From Hortaea werneckii (taxonomy: Eukaryota > Ascomycota > Dothideomycetes > Mycosphaerellales > Teratosphaeriaceae), in assembly GCA_037044905.1 (NCBI GenBank), contig JBAOKB010000047.1, forward strand, positions 1 to 64,000: a stretch of 64,000 bases of DNA. The letters run 5' to 3'. The notes under the pieces were generated by a model. The model made no database searches. It saw only the letters and a list, made by a program, of their open reading frames with translations, and had not been told where the DNA came from. Position numbers and translations under genes: made by a program. Shown here in pieces: positions 32,199 through 42,779 of the stretch (positions are counted from its first letter, which is position 1; every line of letters begins with the position of its first letter).

Positions 32199-33964
32199 TC
32201 AAACCAGACTCCTCCTCGCCCTGCCAAGCAACCGATCCATAAACGTCCTCTCCCGCTTCTCACTCATCAGCCCACTGCCGCCTGCCAGACCACCTTCTCC
32301 CCCTGCCCCATCTCCCCGACAACTCATCACAATCTTCCTCTCCGGCACACTCAGCGCCAAAGGCTTCCCTAACTCGGGACACCCCTGCAAAGCCGCAAAC
32401 TGCAACTGGAAGACGACAAAGCTCTCACGGGCCTCTTGAGTCATGCAGAGGCTATGCAGGTACTCCAAGGCGCGGCGCATACGACGAGTATTCGCGTCGG
32501 GGGTGTGCATCTGGTCTGAGGAGGCGCGCGGGGAGCCGAGATGGGCGAGGAGCTCTTCGTTGCGGTAGCGGTCGGCGATGGCGGAGAAGCGGCCGCACCA
32601 GTATGCTACGGGCTCGGGTTTGTAGACCTGAGTGGCGATTGTTAGCAAAGGAGTCATACGTGGAGGCAAGTGTTGCTCAGCATTACCTCGTGGCCGCTTT
32701 GGTTGAAGGAGGGAGGTCTTGATTTTGAGGCAAGGGCTGCTAATGATGGACTCTGTACTGATCCGCGTGGAAGATGTGTGGTGGATCTGCTGAAACTCTT
32801 CACTTTGCCTGTCTCCAACGCCTCAGCACTGAGGGGTGTCTTTGGTGGCAGCGGTGGAGGTGCGGGTTGGACTTCGGTCATCAAGCGGCGCCCTGTTACT
32901 TCACCGTGCTTGGAGTTGCCACGGTTGGTGATATTCGTCAGGACTGGCTGTGAGTTCCACCTCTGCACTGGTTGGGCGCTCGGAACTCGTGGAGTCGACA
33001 GACGATGACGAGAAGAGCGGTATGCTGGGCTGCTTTGCGTGACGGTGGCAGTCGAGTGCTGCCGGGAATGAGACGATGGAATGGCGCTGCCAAAGTGCTG
33101 ATGCTGAAGCAATGGTTGAGTACCGTCAGTGTTTCCTTGCCATCCATGCCTGCTGGCGTAAGTTCTCGATGGCAGTGCTGATCCGTACATGTCTTTGTTG
33201 TTCAGCATCGTCAGCGGCAGCGGTTTCACGGGACTCAGGGTGATGTTCTCTTTGAAGGCTGTGTGGCGACCGGGGTTTGTCTGTTCTACCTGCACCGGCA
33301 GCAATGGCTCAGTATCGGAACGCCTCATGCGGGTACGGATGAAACTTGGGCGCGGATCCGAAGGCGTCAGACGGGTGTTGCTGTGCCTTCGATTCGAGGT
33401 CGGTGGGGTGGGAATACGGGTTGAGGTCGACGTTGATCCCGGGAGCAAGGAGGATGGGTGGATGGTGGATGGCAGGCGCGAGTGGGACTTGGAGTTGGCG
33501 ATGGACGGCTGGCGACGGGTCCTAATGGGTAGAGGAAGATGACTGAGGGTTCGACTGCGAGGCATGCCGCCGATGGGATCGTCGGGGAGACAGATGTAGC
33601 TGCTCCGTCTGGAGGTCGAGCAGGAAGGGGCGGGGGGCAGAGGCAGTGCGGTGAGCTCATCTTCTTCGCACGGCGGAAAGGGTTCGGTCTGGAGTGAATG
33701 GCTTGTCCTGGTCACGTGGCTCGAGGCAGAGAGGTTGCTCGTGGATGAGGTGGCAAAGCTGTTGTCGGTGTTGTCGGTGTTGTCGGTGTTGTGCTGGCGA
33801 GAATGGGGATGATGGTGATGATGGTGCTGGGGGTTGCTATTGTTCGAGCGTCGCCGGGCGAATGGGTTCAATGCGTGAAGCGATGCGAGGGAGCTGAGAC
33901 GGCGGAGAGAGGTACGGCGAGGTTCTGAAGCGGCCTCGCTGCCGTCACTGGGACGAGGTGGCAT
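32199..33964 (-). CDS. Ser/Pro-rich fungal protein of unknown function, two exons
   Basis: 568 aa. ATG 33964 (MPPRPSDGSEAASEPRR). Exon 1 33964-32687; intron 32686-32628 (59 nt; donor GTAATG, branch TTTGCTAACAA, acceptor CAG); exon 2 32627-32199. Exon 1 is mostly disordered: Arg/Ser-rich start, His run (HHHHHH), NTD triplet repeat from a 9-bp tandem repeat near 33770, many Thr/Pro/Ser. Conserved-looking blocks are only near the end: QSGHEVYKPEPVAYWCGRFSAIADRYRNEELL and RRMRRALEYLHSLCMTQEARESFVVFQLQFA, a helical segment spanning the intron. Fungal proteins with this WCGRF-type block exist, but I know of no assigned function. Probably cytosolic or nuclear. Confidence 0.8.
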
Positions 33965-34516
33965 CGTGATCAAGAGGGACACCTCGATTCCAAGGTTGGT
34001 ACTGTGGAATGAGCCGCTTTTCTGGTGCGGACGAATCCTACAGGTACAAAGCATACGATGTGCCCACCTACTACATCGGCTACATAGTAAGGACAAGACA
34101 CGACAGGAAGAGGCTTTGCACTGAACGGGACGGGGAAGTCGGAAGAAGCGGTGGTGGACATTCGTTCCTTCCCTGGGCCACATGCACCTCCCCTCCCCTC
34201 CTTCGCCACTGCCACAATTTCTCAGACCCGAAAAACACCGGGTACACGTGCAGCCTGACCGACTCTCCGCTCCCACCTTGGCCACCGCGCGAGCAATGAA
34301 GGAGTGGGAATCGGATAAGGTCTGAAAACCATCTAGTCATGCCCATCTATCTATCCGTCTGTCTGGCTGGCTGTCTATAGGAGACTTTGATTCCGCTTGC
34401 CACCATCATATTCCACCTTTCTTGCCACCGTGATTATTCTACCTTTCTTGCTCTCCACCCACTCAGCCAACCTCTCTCTACTCACAAGACCTCAACCCCT
34501 ACCTCCATCATCTCAA
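33965..34516. other. Intergenic region
   Basis: Promoter side of the gene ending at 32199 and 3' side of the F-box gene. A short run of CTATCTATCCGTCTGTCTGG-like repeats lies at about 34345-34375. No gene seen. Confidence 0.5.
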
Positions 34517-35251
34517 TCAAATGATTCTCCCACCTCCACTCCACCTCCATAGGATCACAAGGCGGCGAATCAATCTGCCCACGGATCCAAAACGATTCCC
34601 GCCCCTCATCCAAATCATCTCCTTCATCCAAATCCACGACGGTGAATCGGCCGACTTCCGTATCGCAGTCCTACGAGATGGAGAGGGTGAGTGGGATGGG
34701 AGGTTGGGTGACGTACATGGTTTCCGGGTGGAGCCAGTCGCGGCTGCGGGAGTAGATGGCTGAGTCGGGGAAGGTGAAGTAAGGGGTTGGGCCAAGGGTA
34801 GAAGAGGGGAAGGCGAAAGGGAGTTGGAGGAAGAAGAGGCATTTGAGGAAGAGGAAGAGTTGGCGAGATTGGAGGGATTGGAGGGGCTGGAGGAATGGGA
34901 GGAAGAGGAGGTACGGCGGCCAGGACGGAGAAGATCCGGAGACGTGCCTTCCTGGCAAAGACTAGGATTGACAGCGACTTGGATCTTGGTCCTGTCCGAC
35001 CGGGTATATGTGCAGCGGATGGCGTCAACAGCCGCGTCGGCGGCGTTCGTGCATGGCCTCATGAAGAGAGCTTTCTGGATGGAATCCGAGGTGGTAACGA
35101 GGAGGCGCCAGTATTTGCAGACCTGCTGGACGAGGAAGAGATTCTCCATCTGTAGCTGTAGCAATACACCGTCCAGGAGTTCATTGACGGCGAGGACTTG
35201 GTCTCGCGTGGACATGGTGGCTTTTGACGGATCGTGTATAAAGGGAGGCAT
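34517..35251 (-). pseudogene. F-box protein gene, apparently disrupted
   Basis: F-box proteins are substrate adaptors of SCF ubiquitin ligases. ATG 35251; the F-box is residues about 18-60 (VLAVNELLDGVLLQLQMENLFLVQQVCKYWRLLV), followed by SIQKALFMRPC as in many Dothideomycete F-box proteins. The same frame then runs to 34517 through a long Ser/Pro tract but with an unlikely tail. A second minus-strand frame carries what the family should have next: YFTFPDSAIYSRSRDWLHPE and MYVTQPP, then TAG at 34673-34671, then DCDTEVGRFTVVDLDEGDD and SFWIRGQIDSPPCDPMEVEW. So there appears to be a frame change in the Ser-rich DNA (about 34790-34850) plus one nonsense codon. No acceptor site in the Ser tract makes an intron a good alternative. 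A long-read indel error could explain the frame change. Confidence 0.6.
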
Positions 35252-36253
35252 GTTAGTCGCGAAGCACGCCGAGTGGGACGGAAGAATGGAATTAAGATTG
35301 AGTCAGCGTTTCCAATCGGAAGAATACAAGGTGCCAGTCATCAGTTTGAAACTTGTTCCAACTTGTCATGATCGGGGGCATGGAAAGAGGTCGATGCTCT
35401 TGATGTTGTTGGAGGACGGCGAATCGACATGGAAGATAAATATTTGCAATCCATCGAGGTCCACCTTCCAAGCTAGTCATTGGCTAGTATTTTCACCGTC
35501 TGGTCTCCTTGTGAATGCACACAAGCACAAAAGGGAGGAAAAGGAACAAGGCGCAGCCGTTTTGCACATCCGGCGTTGAATGAGTACGGTGGGGCTGATT
35601 AACGAGTGAGATTGGTGAAGCGGCTCAATTGTAGCATTTCTTCTGAAGAATCCATCTTTGAGATGTCGCAGGGGTGAGACTCGTGATATTTGTGAGCCCT
35701 TCAATAGTTTCTGCATGTTCTCGGTGTGATGTCGTGCTTCTCTTTAATTCCAGCTGGAAGAGTAACCCCAGTTAGCACCGGTATTGTTTGGTATGCGTCT
35801 CTGGCTCATTAATGGTTTCCGTTTCGGACATTTCTGTGTGTTTTTAACTACATCATTGTCAGATGTTTAAGAACCATGTTCGATGTCCATAATACCTTGA
35901 CAGGAAACTGTACAGCGAACATTCACTTTCATCGGCCAAGTCGGCAGCGGAGATAACGGGGGCGCGAGAGGAAGCATGGGCCGTTCGCGTGGACGCCGCG
36001 GCGCCAGTTGACGTGGAGTTGGGGTTGGCAGGAGGGAGTCCTCCGTGTGCAAGTTAACTACCCGTTTCAACTGTCCAGGGTGTATCGTAGATAAGTGTAG
36101 TCCAACATACGAAGCTGTACTGCACCTTTCTGTATCAGAGCGTTCGGGAACGCGAGGCAACACCATTTACTCTGCCTGCCATGAGCCTTTGCAACAAGAT
36201 CACTTCTCCGTCCTGTGTATAACCGTCGACGCCGACGTCGATCCCGCTCCGCT
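35252..36253. other. 1-kb intergenic region
   Basis: Divergent promoters of the F-box gene and the M28 peptidase gene. No gene or repeat recognised. Confidence 0.5.
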
Positions 36254-39049
36254 ATGGGCGACGACCCATACAAACAGTATGCAAACATACCCATCCCTAC
36301 CTACGATGAAGCGACCTCATCCCGCCCCGCTTCATCGCAACAACACCGCGGACCGCAAGAAGTGAGCGACGATGCCGAGCGACAAGGTCTCCTCGAACAA
36401 GGCCATGGCGGAGATGGGGACGGGAACAGGAATAGATACCGGCCGCCTACCGTCGAGTCTGCGCGATCCAGCGTCGACACTCTCGACGGGGTCCAGGTCG
36501 GCGACGAGGTCGACGAGGATGACGGTCACCGCACAATCGAAGAGATGGACTACTTAGACCCGCCCGACACCTCGCGCAGAAGCCCTCGATTATACCACCG
36601 CGCGCGATTACGCGAGGCGCGGACGAAATGGTCACAACAGCTCTCCAACCTCTCCTCCACCCTCTCCTCCATCCGTCTACCTGGATTCCGATCCCTGTAC
36701 AGCCCCGTCCAAGCATCCGACAACACCACCTCCCCACCATCAACCCCTACACCATCTACTCCTGCCCCAACCACCCCCTGGCGCACCCGTCTCACTTCCA
36801 GTCTTCACATCCCCGAACAATACCGCATCTCGGCGCCGACGCTCGCGCGCCTCTTCGGTCTCTTCATCCTAATGACCTTCGTCTACGTACTATTCGCCTT
36901 CGACATGTTCCCAGGCCACGGACGACTTCGGGGCGGAGCGCACTTCGATCCGGAATCCGTGCGGAGCTTCGTGCAGCAAAACCTAGACAGCAAGAACATC
37001 GAGGGATACCTCGCGCACATCACCTCGTTCGACCACGTCGCCGGGACTGAAGGAGACTACTATCTCGCCAAGTGGATGGAGGAGCAATGGGGCGAGACGG
37101 GAGCCTTGGATCAGCTGGCGATAGTGCCATATTATGTGTATTTGAACTATCCAGGACAGAGGAGCGTGAAGATCATAGGGAAAGATGGGGATCAGAAGAA
37201 GGAAATTTGGAAGGCCAAGTTGGATGAGGAGAAAGTCTACCCTGATCGCCAGCAGACGAAGGCATGGCTTGGTCACAGCAAAAGCGGGAAAGCAGGGGGA
37301 CATTTGATTTATGCGAATGGAGGTAGCAGAGAGGATTTTGCTTGGTTGAAGGAGCAAGGGGTTGTGACAAAGGGAGCCATTGCTTTAGTAAAATACGGCG
37401 GGACGGAAGGGGATAGGTCGTTGAAAGTGATGGCAGCAGAGGAAGCCGAGTGCGCAGGCGTACTGATCTATTCGGATCCGGGAGATGTAGCGGAAGATTC
37501 TGGGTGGCAACCTACAGATGACTCGCTGCAGAGAGGAAGTGTTAGCCGAACGAATCTGATCATTGGTGATCCTCTGACTCCAGGTTTCGCGAGCACGTTG
37601 GATTCAAACCGAGAATCGAAGGAGGAGAGTCTTGCTTTGCCGAACATCCCATCTTTGCCCCTGGCCTGGCGAGATGCAAGGCACCTCTTAGAGTCATTGA
37701 AGAAGCACGGCACCAAAGTTGCGCCTGACTGGATCCACGGACCGAAGGACTTTGACTTGAAATGGTATACCGGCAACGCAAGTTCAGAAAACCCGATTGT
37801 GGCCCTGAAGAATGAAAACGACGAGAACCCGCTCCAGCAGATTTGGAATGTGCATGGCATGATTGAAGGTCTCGAGGAGCCGGAAGCCAAGATCATTGTG
37901 GGCAATCACCGCGATGCATGGTGCTTTGGCGCTGTCGACCCGGGTTCTGGATCCGCAGTGTTAATGGAGCTGGTCCGGATGTTTGGTGAGCTGCGCAAGC
38001 TCGGCTGGCGGCCTCTTAGATCGATCGAGTTCGTGAGCTGGGATGCTGAGGAGTATGGATTCATCGGCAGTACGGAGTACGTTGAAGATCATATCAACTA
38101 CCTCCGGGACAACGCTGTAGCGTATCTGAACGTAGACGACGGCGTGTTTGGATCTCAATTCAAGGCGCAGGGCTCTCCGGTCTGGTCGAAGGCGTTACTC
38201 CATGTTTTGAATCGGATCAAAGACCCGAATGGAGAGGCAACTATGAAACAGCTCTGGGAACAGCACGGCTCCAACCTCGACATCCTAGGCGCGGGAAGCG
38301 ACTACGTCCCCTTCCAAACCCTCGCCGGCACATCCTCGATCGACTTCGGCTTCGCTGCCGTCGCAGGCCCAACCGACGGCGAAAGCCAAGCCTACTACCC
38401 CTACCACTCATGCTACGAAACCCTAGAATGGATGCAGACCTACGGCGATCCTGGCGGATTCCCATACCACCGTGCCCTCGCAGAAGTCTGGGCCCTCCTG
38501 ATCCTCGAAGTTGCCGATCGCCCTCTCATACCTTTCGACCTCCGCGTTTACGCCGAAAGCCTGAGCGAGTACGTCACAGCGCTCGAGCGTGAAGCGGCCA
38601 GCACCTACGCCACACTCGAGGCTCTGCCCCACGCCAGCGCAGGGGACCTTTTCGACGCCCACAACGTGACGGTCCAACCGCTCAAGGACGCGCTGGAGAA
38701 GCTGAAACCCCAGATCGAGGAATTCCACCAGTTCGAAGACCTCTGGACGACGCGGGTGTTGGGGGCCGGAGGCTTCGAAACGACACAATATGCGCTGCGG
38801 CGACTGGAATACAACGACCGACTGGCGCACTTCGAGTCGGACCTCCTCGATGTCGAGGAAGGGTATCCCGACGGCCGGGGGCAGTTCAAGCACGTCGTGT
38901 TCGGGCCGCGGAAGTGGGGCGGGTATCAGGGGAGCAGTTTCCCGGCGATCCGGGATGCGGTGGCGGAGGGTCAGTGGGAGGTTGTGAGCAGATTGATTGG
39001 GAGGGCGGCGGAGAGGATTGAGGTTGCGGGGAGGAAGTTGGTGAAATGA
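36254..39049 (+). CDS. M28B metallopeptidase, glutamate carboxypeptidase II-like
   Basis: Type II membrane protease of the PSMA/transferrin-receptor family, 931 aa, intron-free. ATG 36254 (MGDDPYKQYANIPIPTYDEAT) fits homologues. Order: cytosolic disordered N-terminus of about 200 residues with a possible YANIP-type sorting motif; one membrane helix (about 200-216, LFGLFILMTFVYVLFAF); the apical PA domain (about 330-470, GAIALVKYGG ... GVLIYSDPGD); then the co-catalytic zinc peptidase domain. The zinc ligands are all present: H552 (NHRDAW), D562 (VDPGSG), E599/E600 (DAEEYG), D628/D629 (NVDDG) and H718 (YYPYHSCYET). A C-terminal helical dimerisation-like domain closes the protein. Expected in a vacuolar or secretory membrane with the catalytic part in the lumen; the substrate is unknown. 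Confidence 0.94.
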   Translation: MGDDPYKQYANIPIPTYDEATSSRPASSQQHRGPQEVSDDAERQGLLEQGHGGDGDGNRNRYRPPTVESARSSVDTLDGVQVGDEVDEDDGHRTIEEMDYLDPPDTSRRSPRLYHRARLREARTKWSQQLSNLSSTLSSIRLPGFRSLYSPVQASDNTTSPPSTPTPSTPAPTTPWRTRLTSSLHIPEQYRISAPTLARLFGLFILMTFVYVLFAFDMFPGHGRLRGGAHFDPESVRSFVQQNLDSKNIEGYLAHITSFDHVAGTEGDYYLAKWMEEQWGETGALDQLAIVPYYVYLNYPGQRSVKIIGKDGDQKKEIWKAKLDEEKVYPDRQQTKAWLGHSKSGKAGGHLIYANGGSREDFAWLKEQGVVTKGAIALVKYGGTEGDRSLKVMAAEEAECAGVLIYSDPGDVAEDSGWQPTDDSLQRGSVSRTNLIIGDPLTPGFASTLDSNRESKEESLALPNIPSLPLAWRDARHLLESLKKHGTKVAPDWIHGPKDFDLKWYTGNASSENPIVALKNENDENPLQQIWNVHGMIEGLEEPEAKIIVGNHRDAWCFGAVDPGSGSAVLMELVRMFGELRKLGWRPLRSIEFVSWDAEEYGFIGSTEYVEDHINYLRDNAVAYLNVDDGVFGSQFKAQGSPVWSKALLHVLNRIKDPNGEATMKQLWEQHGSNLDILGAGSDYVPFQTLAGTSSIDFGFAAVAGPTDGESQAYYPYHSCYETLEWMQTYGDPGGFPYHRALAEVWALLILEVADRPLIPFDLRVYAESLSEYVTALEREAASTYATLEALPHASAGDLFDAHNVTVQPLKDALEKLKPQIEEFHQFEDLWTTRVLGAGGFETTQYALRRLEYNDRLAHFESDLLDVEEGYPDGRGQFKHVVFGPRKWGGYQGSSFPAIRDAVAEGQWEVVSRLIGRAAERIEVAGRKLVK

Positions 39050-40448
39050 TTATCTTCCCTTATTTTTTTCTTGTTTTTTTTTTTCTTGTTCGGTTTGTGA
39101 ACGGTAGCGTTAAAGGGGGGAATCTTATCTATTGTGCATATGGGATGAGAATGAAACCACGTCGTACTGTGACCATCTCCTGTCGTGTGTGTCATCGTGA
39201 GTTGAATAATTCTTCTCTCCACGCCCGCCCTTTTTTTAACAATCTTCTTTTCTTTTGATCTTTTCATCTCCGTTCAAACCCATGTCGCCTCTTTGCCGCG
39301 GTCCGAAAAAACGATGGTGGCGAAGGGTTCCTGATCTCCTTCTCTCTGATCCGACGACTTCACATCTCATTTCCCACGGCACTTTGACGTCGACACGAGA
39401 AAGTTCCCCACAAGGATGTGTCTTGTTCAGTTGCAGTTAAAGATGCATGCGGCTTTCTTCGGGGTGGCGGAGGATCACCTCCGATGCATCCCTCTACCTG
39501 CGTAGGGGGTTAGGTTACATATACTTCAGCCATGTACCTGCTGCAAGCCATGGAGAGGCCCGTTATCTAGAAGCGCAAATCATGAGGTCACAACTATGTC
39601 AGGGAGGTGCTCGAGCACTCTGTTCCTACGGCAGGGCCCAAGGGTCGGAAAAGGTTCATATTTATGAGTGCCGGGCTGGAAGGGGGGGAAAGGAGTCGCA
39701 TTTCCGCCGTGCTCTTGTCAAAAGAGGTTTGACTCCCACGCTGAGACTTGAGTGAAAGACTGAACGCAACTATTCTTCACATTCATAATCGCAAGTGAGA
39801 GACTCGTATGCTTTGTTTCTGTTTGTCCCAATCTTTTCAGCCTTATTTTCGTTCTTCTGTGCTTTCATCGGGGGTTCGGAGCTGAGTCCGGTTTGGAATT
39901 GTTTCGCTCCCCAGCGGCCTCCGCTTCCGCTACTGAGCAAAGGTAGGTCAGGTACGTATAAAGAGAGAGCGGTCTGCATACAGTCCTTTTGAATGCTCCA
40001 AATCGCTTTTTGAGATGATTTGTTCAAAGACCTCTTCTCACGGGATCGCTCAGGGAGGGAACAAAGAGGGTCACGTTCCGTTTAGGGACAACACCATTTC
40101 TCTACCTTGAATGGTACCATTATTCTTGATCCATATCAACTAACAATCGTGTATACGAGGGGGATATCATTTACTTCTCACCCACAGCCGCCAGCAATTA
40201 CAACAGATGGTCGAAGACCATGCAGAAACAAGCAGAAACAGATCAAAACTCCGCGACGCCCTTTTCAATGCCGGCCTCCAGCTATCGTGTATTCGTTATA
40301 GGCCAAAGAAAATGCAAATTAATCGCACTGCAGAAAAAGACTCAGTCACAACTAAGCAATAAGACCCTCGTGTCCGCCTCTTCTTCTCCTTCCAAACCCT
40401 ACGACGCCCGCTCGCAAGAATTTAAAACGCTGAAGCGGAAGGGCAAAG
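39050..40448. other. 1.4-kb intergenic region
   Basis: Starts with T-rich 3' UTR sequence of the peptidase gene (poly-T at about 39065-39085). No gene recognised. Both flanking genes end here (convergent). Confidence 0.55.
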
Positions 40449-41626
40449 TTATTGTTGGGCGGGAGGATGTTGCTGTTGAACTCTCCCAGGTGTAGAGGAC
40501 TCCCGCCTGATGCTAGGCGGAAGAGGCCAGACACCCTCGTAGATCGGGGGTCGCCCTTCGCCTGCCATGGACGCGGTTCGCTGGGATCGCGCAAGAACTG
40601 AGCCGGTTCGTGTTGGTTCGGAGATCATTGACCCTGCCGATGGTCGGCGCTGAGGTTGCTGCGCTTCAAGAGCCGGCTGAGAGGATGGCACGAGTGTTGT
40701 TGTTGCTGCCCCGAAGGAGATTTGAGGAACGAATCTTTGTAAGGGGCCCCCTTCGGCAGGGAGCGTCAGACTCCTCGGGCGATCCGTATGACTGTCAGAG
40801 GCAGAATCCATGAAACCAAATGAAGTGCCGTCAATCTGGAAGCTGTTCACGGCGCCATAATGGTCTTGTGGTGCGTTTTGCGGAATGGAAGTAAGGAAAG
40901 AGTCGCCTTGAAGTCCAGCACCCAAAGGTGAAGCAAGGTCGAGTGGGTCCGGCCAGTTCTGCGGTGAAGTACCTCCGGTAGCAAAGGGGCCCTGGTGGCC
41001 AGGTCCAAAGGACATATCTGGGGCGACGTATAGAGGCTGAACACTAAAGCCTTCCGCCACACTTTCTATGCTCTCCCCACGCCTCAGACGAGCGAGGACT
41101 TCGTGGACTTGGCCATCAGTCCCCTGCTGCATGTTGGTGAGCACCATCATGGCATTGGAAAGCTCGGTCGTCTTGGCGTGGAGCTCGCTTGTCTTCAGAT
41201 CCAGCCTTTGCTGGAGCGACTGCATCTTTGTGATGCCTTCGGACGGGACATCGTATACACATTTCGATCCGCTGGCAAAGCAGCGGTTGCAAGTGGGGTG
41301 CTTGCCATCACACTAGACACGGTCCTTGTTGTTAGCGGAACTTCTGAGAGCTCTGGAGCCAGCTCCGATGGATGCTACGTCGGGCGTCATACCTTTGCTT
41401 TGGCCAAGCGGCATTTGATACACGCATTCCTCGTGAGCTGCCGTTTGCGCTTCTTCGCGGCGGCAGCGCTATTGCTAGATGGCGCGTCGCCATCTTCATT
41501 AATGTGTTCCGCCAAAAGTGAACTTGCAGCGTCGTCGTCGCCGCCGCGGGCTTCCTCGCCATCTACGAGTATCCGAGAGGTGCCCTCTGCTGGTGGCGCC
41601 GGCCCAGGAACGCCCTTGCGGTTCAT
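40449..41626 (-). CDS. Zn2Cys6 transcription regulator, 365 aa
   Basis: Fungal binuclear zinc-cluster regulator. Exon 1 41626-41393, intron 41392-41313 (80 nt; donor GTATGA, branch GCTAACAA, acceptor TAG), exon 2 41312-40449. The intron falls inside the cluster. Cysteines 69, 72, 79, 86, 89 and 96 give CX2CX6CX6CX2CX6C, preceded by the basic KKRKRQLTRN. A short coiled coil follows (MQSLQQRLDLKTSELHAKTTEL), then a Ser/Pro-rich region with no large Fungal_trans domain, so this is a short member. ATG 41626 is chosen because the frame upstream closes at a TAA without an earlier ATG; an extra 5' exon cannot be excluded. Target genes unknown. Confidence 0.88.
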
Positions 41627-42404
41627 TACTGTCTCGGTCTCTGAGTCCGTCGGGACATGACCGAGGTCTGAGAATTGGCAGCTATCAAGGTACCTCCTTG
41701 GTCCAGTGTCCGATGTCCTAGCCGCCCAGCGTTCCAAGTTCGGATGAAGTTATGAGCTTGAGAGCGGAGCAGGTCCCGTCAACGCCGCCAGCGTAGCAAC
41801 CGAGCAACCCTTGCAAGTTTAGACAGAATCCGCTGGCATTGACCGTACTATTGACCGAGATAGGGCATCAATGTCGAATGCATTTGATGAATACGGCGCC
41901 AGCGGCTTGAGGAAGATGCCCGGGGCGCGGACAAGAAGACCGTCAATCGGGCACCGCTCCGACGGACCTGGCTCCGATGGCTTTACTTTTAGACACTCTT
42001 ACCGTCCGGGTCGAGGACTTGGGGTTCGCCTGGTTGATCTCATGGACGAGACTATCCTCGTCAAACCGCCTGCTAGGATTGTGGAACGCTCTCAATCGAT
42101 GAAGCTTCAACATCTCTTTGCATTGAGTTGGCGGCCATCCCGCTAAAAAGACACGAAGAGCGAAGACGTGCAGTTGAGATCGAAGATGCGTTATGGGCTT
42201 GGCTGCTTACTCACCAAGCTTGGCACATATGAGCTATGTCGAGATCAAGTAGCCGCGCTGGCATAGATGGTTAACATCTAAACTCAAGGCGAATCTCCCC
42301 CGATTGGTCTCGGAAATGGCCAGTCTTCAATACTGCTCCTATGATGGCGTTGGTAAGCAGATGATTGAGCGACACCGTTACAGCCAAGCAGTGCGAGTGC
42401 CTCC
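41627..42404. other. Gap with remnants of a spliced gene on the minus strand
   Basis: On the minus strand a perfect donor (TTG|GTGAGT, about 42214) and acceptor (TTTTTAG, about 42145) join RGYLIST-stop-LICAKL to AGWPPTQCKEMLKLHRLRAF and on to DEDSLVHEINQANPKSS. The stop is a TAG one C-to-T step from CAG. No start codon or complete gene can be drawn. The family is not recognised. Confidence 0.4.
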
Positions 42405-42779
42405 AAACAGGATCGAATGTGCTGGTCAAGGTACTTCGGTCGGACGTTCACGCAGCTATTCAAATAAGTGACCAGATTCATTCAAGGTGGTTGGGATCCG
42501 TCCAACGGTGTGATCCCTGGGAACATTGACGAGCAAATTGATCAAGCCTTCGCGAACGTCGATTTGGCCATTAAGACCGCTGGCGGTAAAGGCTGGGGCC
42601 AGGTCTTTCGGGTCAATTCCTACCATATTCCCATGGATGATGCAGCTCTCAGTGCAATGGCGAGGAACTTCAAGAAGTGGATGCCTGATCACTGTCCAAT
42701 CTGGACGTGCGTCGGCGTTCCACGGTTGGCATTGGAAGCTATGAAGGTTGAGATTGAGGTCGTGGCCATTGATGAGTAG
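42405..42779 (+). pseudogene. RidA/YjgF family remnant
   Basis: RidA proteins hydrolyse reactive enamine/imine intermediates. The last 100 or so residues are well preserved from 42482 (QGGWDP) to the stop at 42777: DEQIDQAFANVDLAIKTAGG, VFRVNSYHIPMDDAALSAM, RNFKKWMPDH, IWTCVGVPRL, VEIEVVAIDE. Just upstream, in a different frame, HAAIQISDQIH matches the preceding strand of the fold (usually SQAVxxGDxI), so a few bases are lost between the two at about 42478-42482. The N-terminal start segment is not recognisable. A truncated protein starting at the ATG-less open frame would lack the first strands of the trimer. Old pseudogene, or sequencing indel plus a poorly conserved first exon. Confidence 0.68.
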
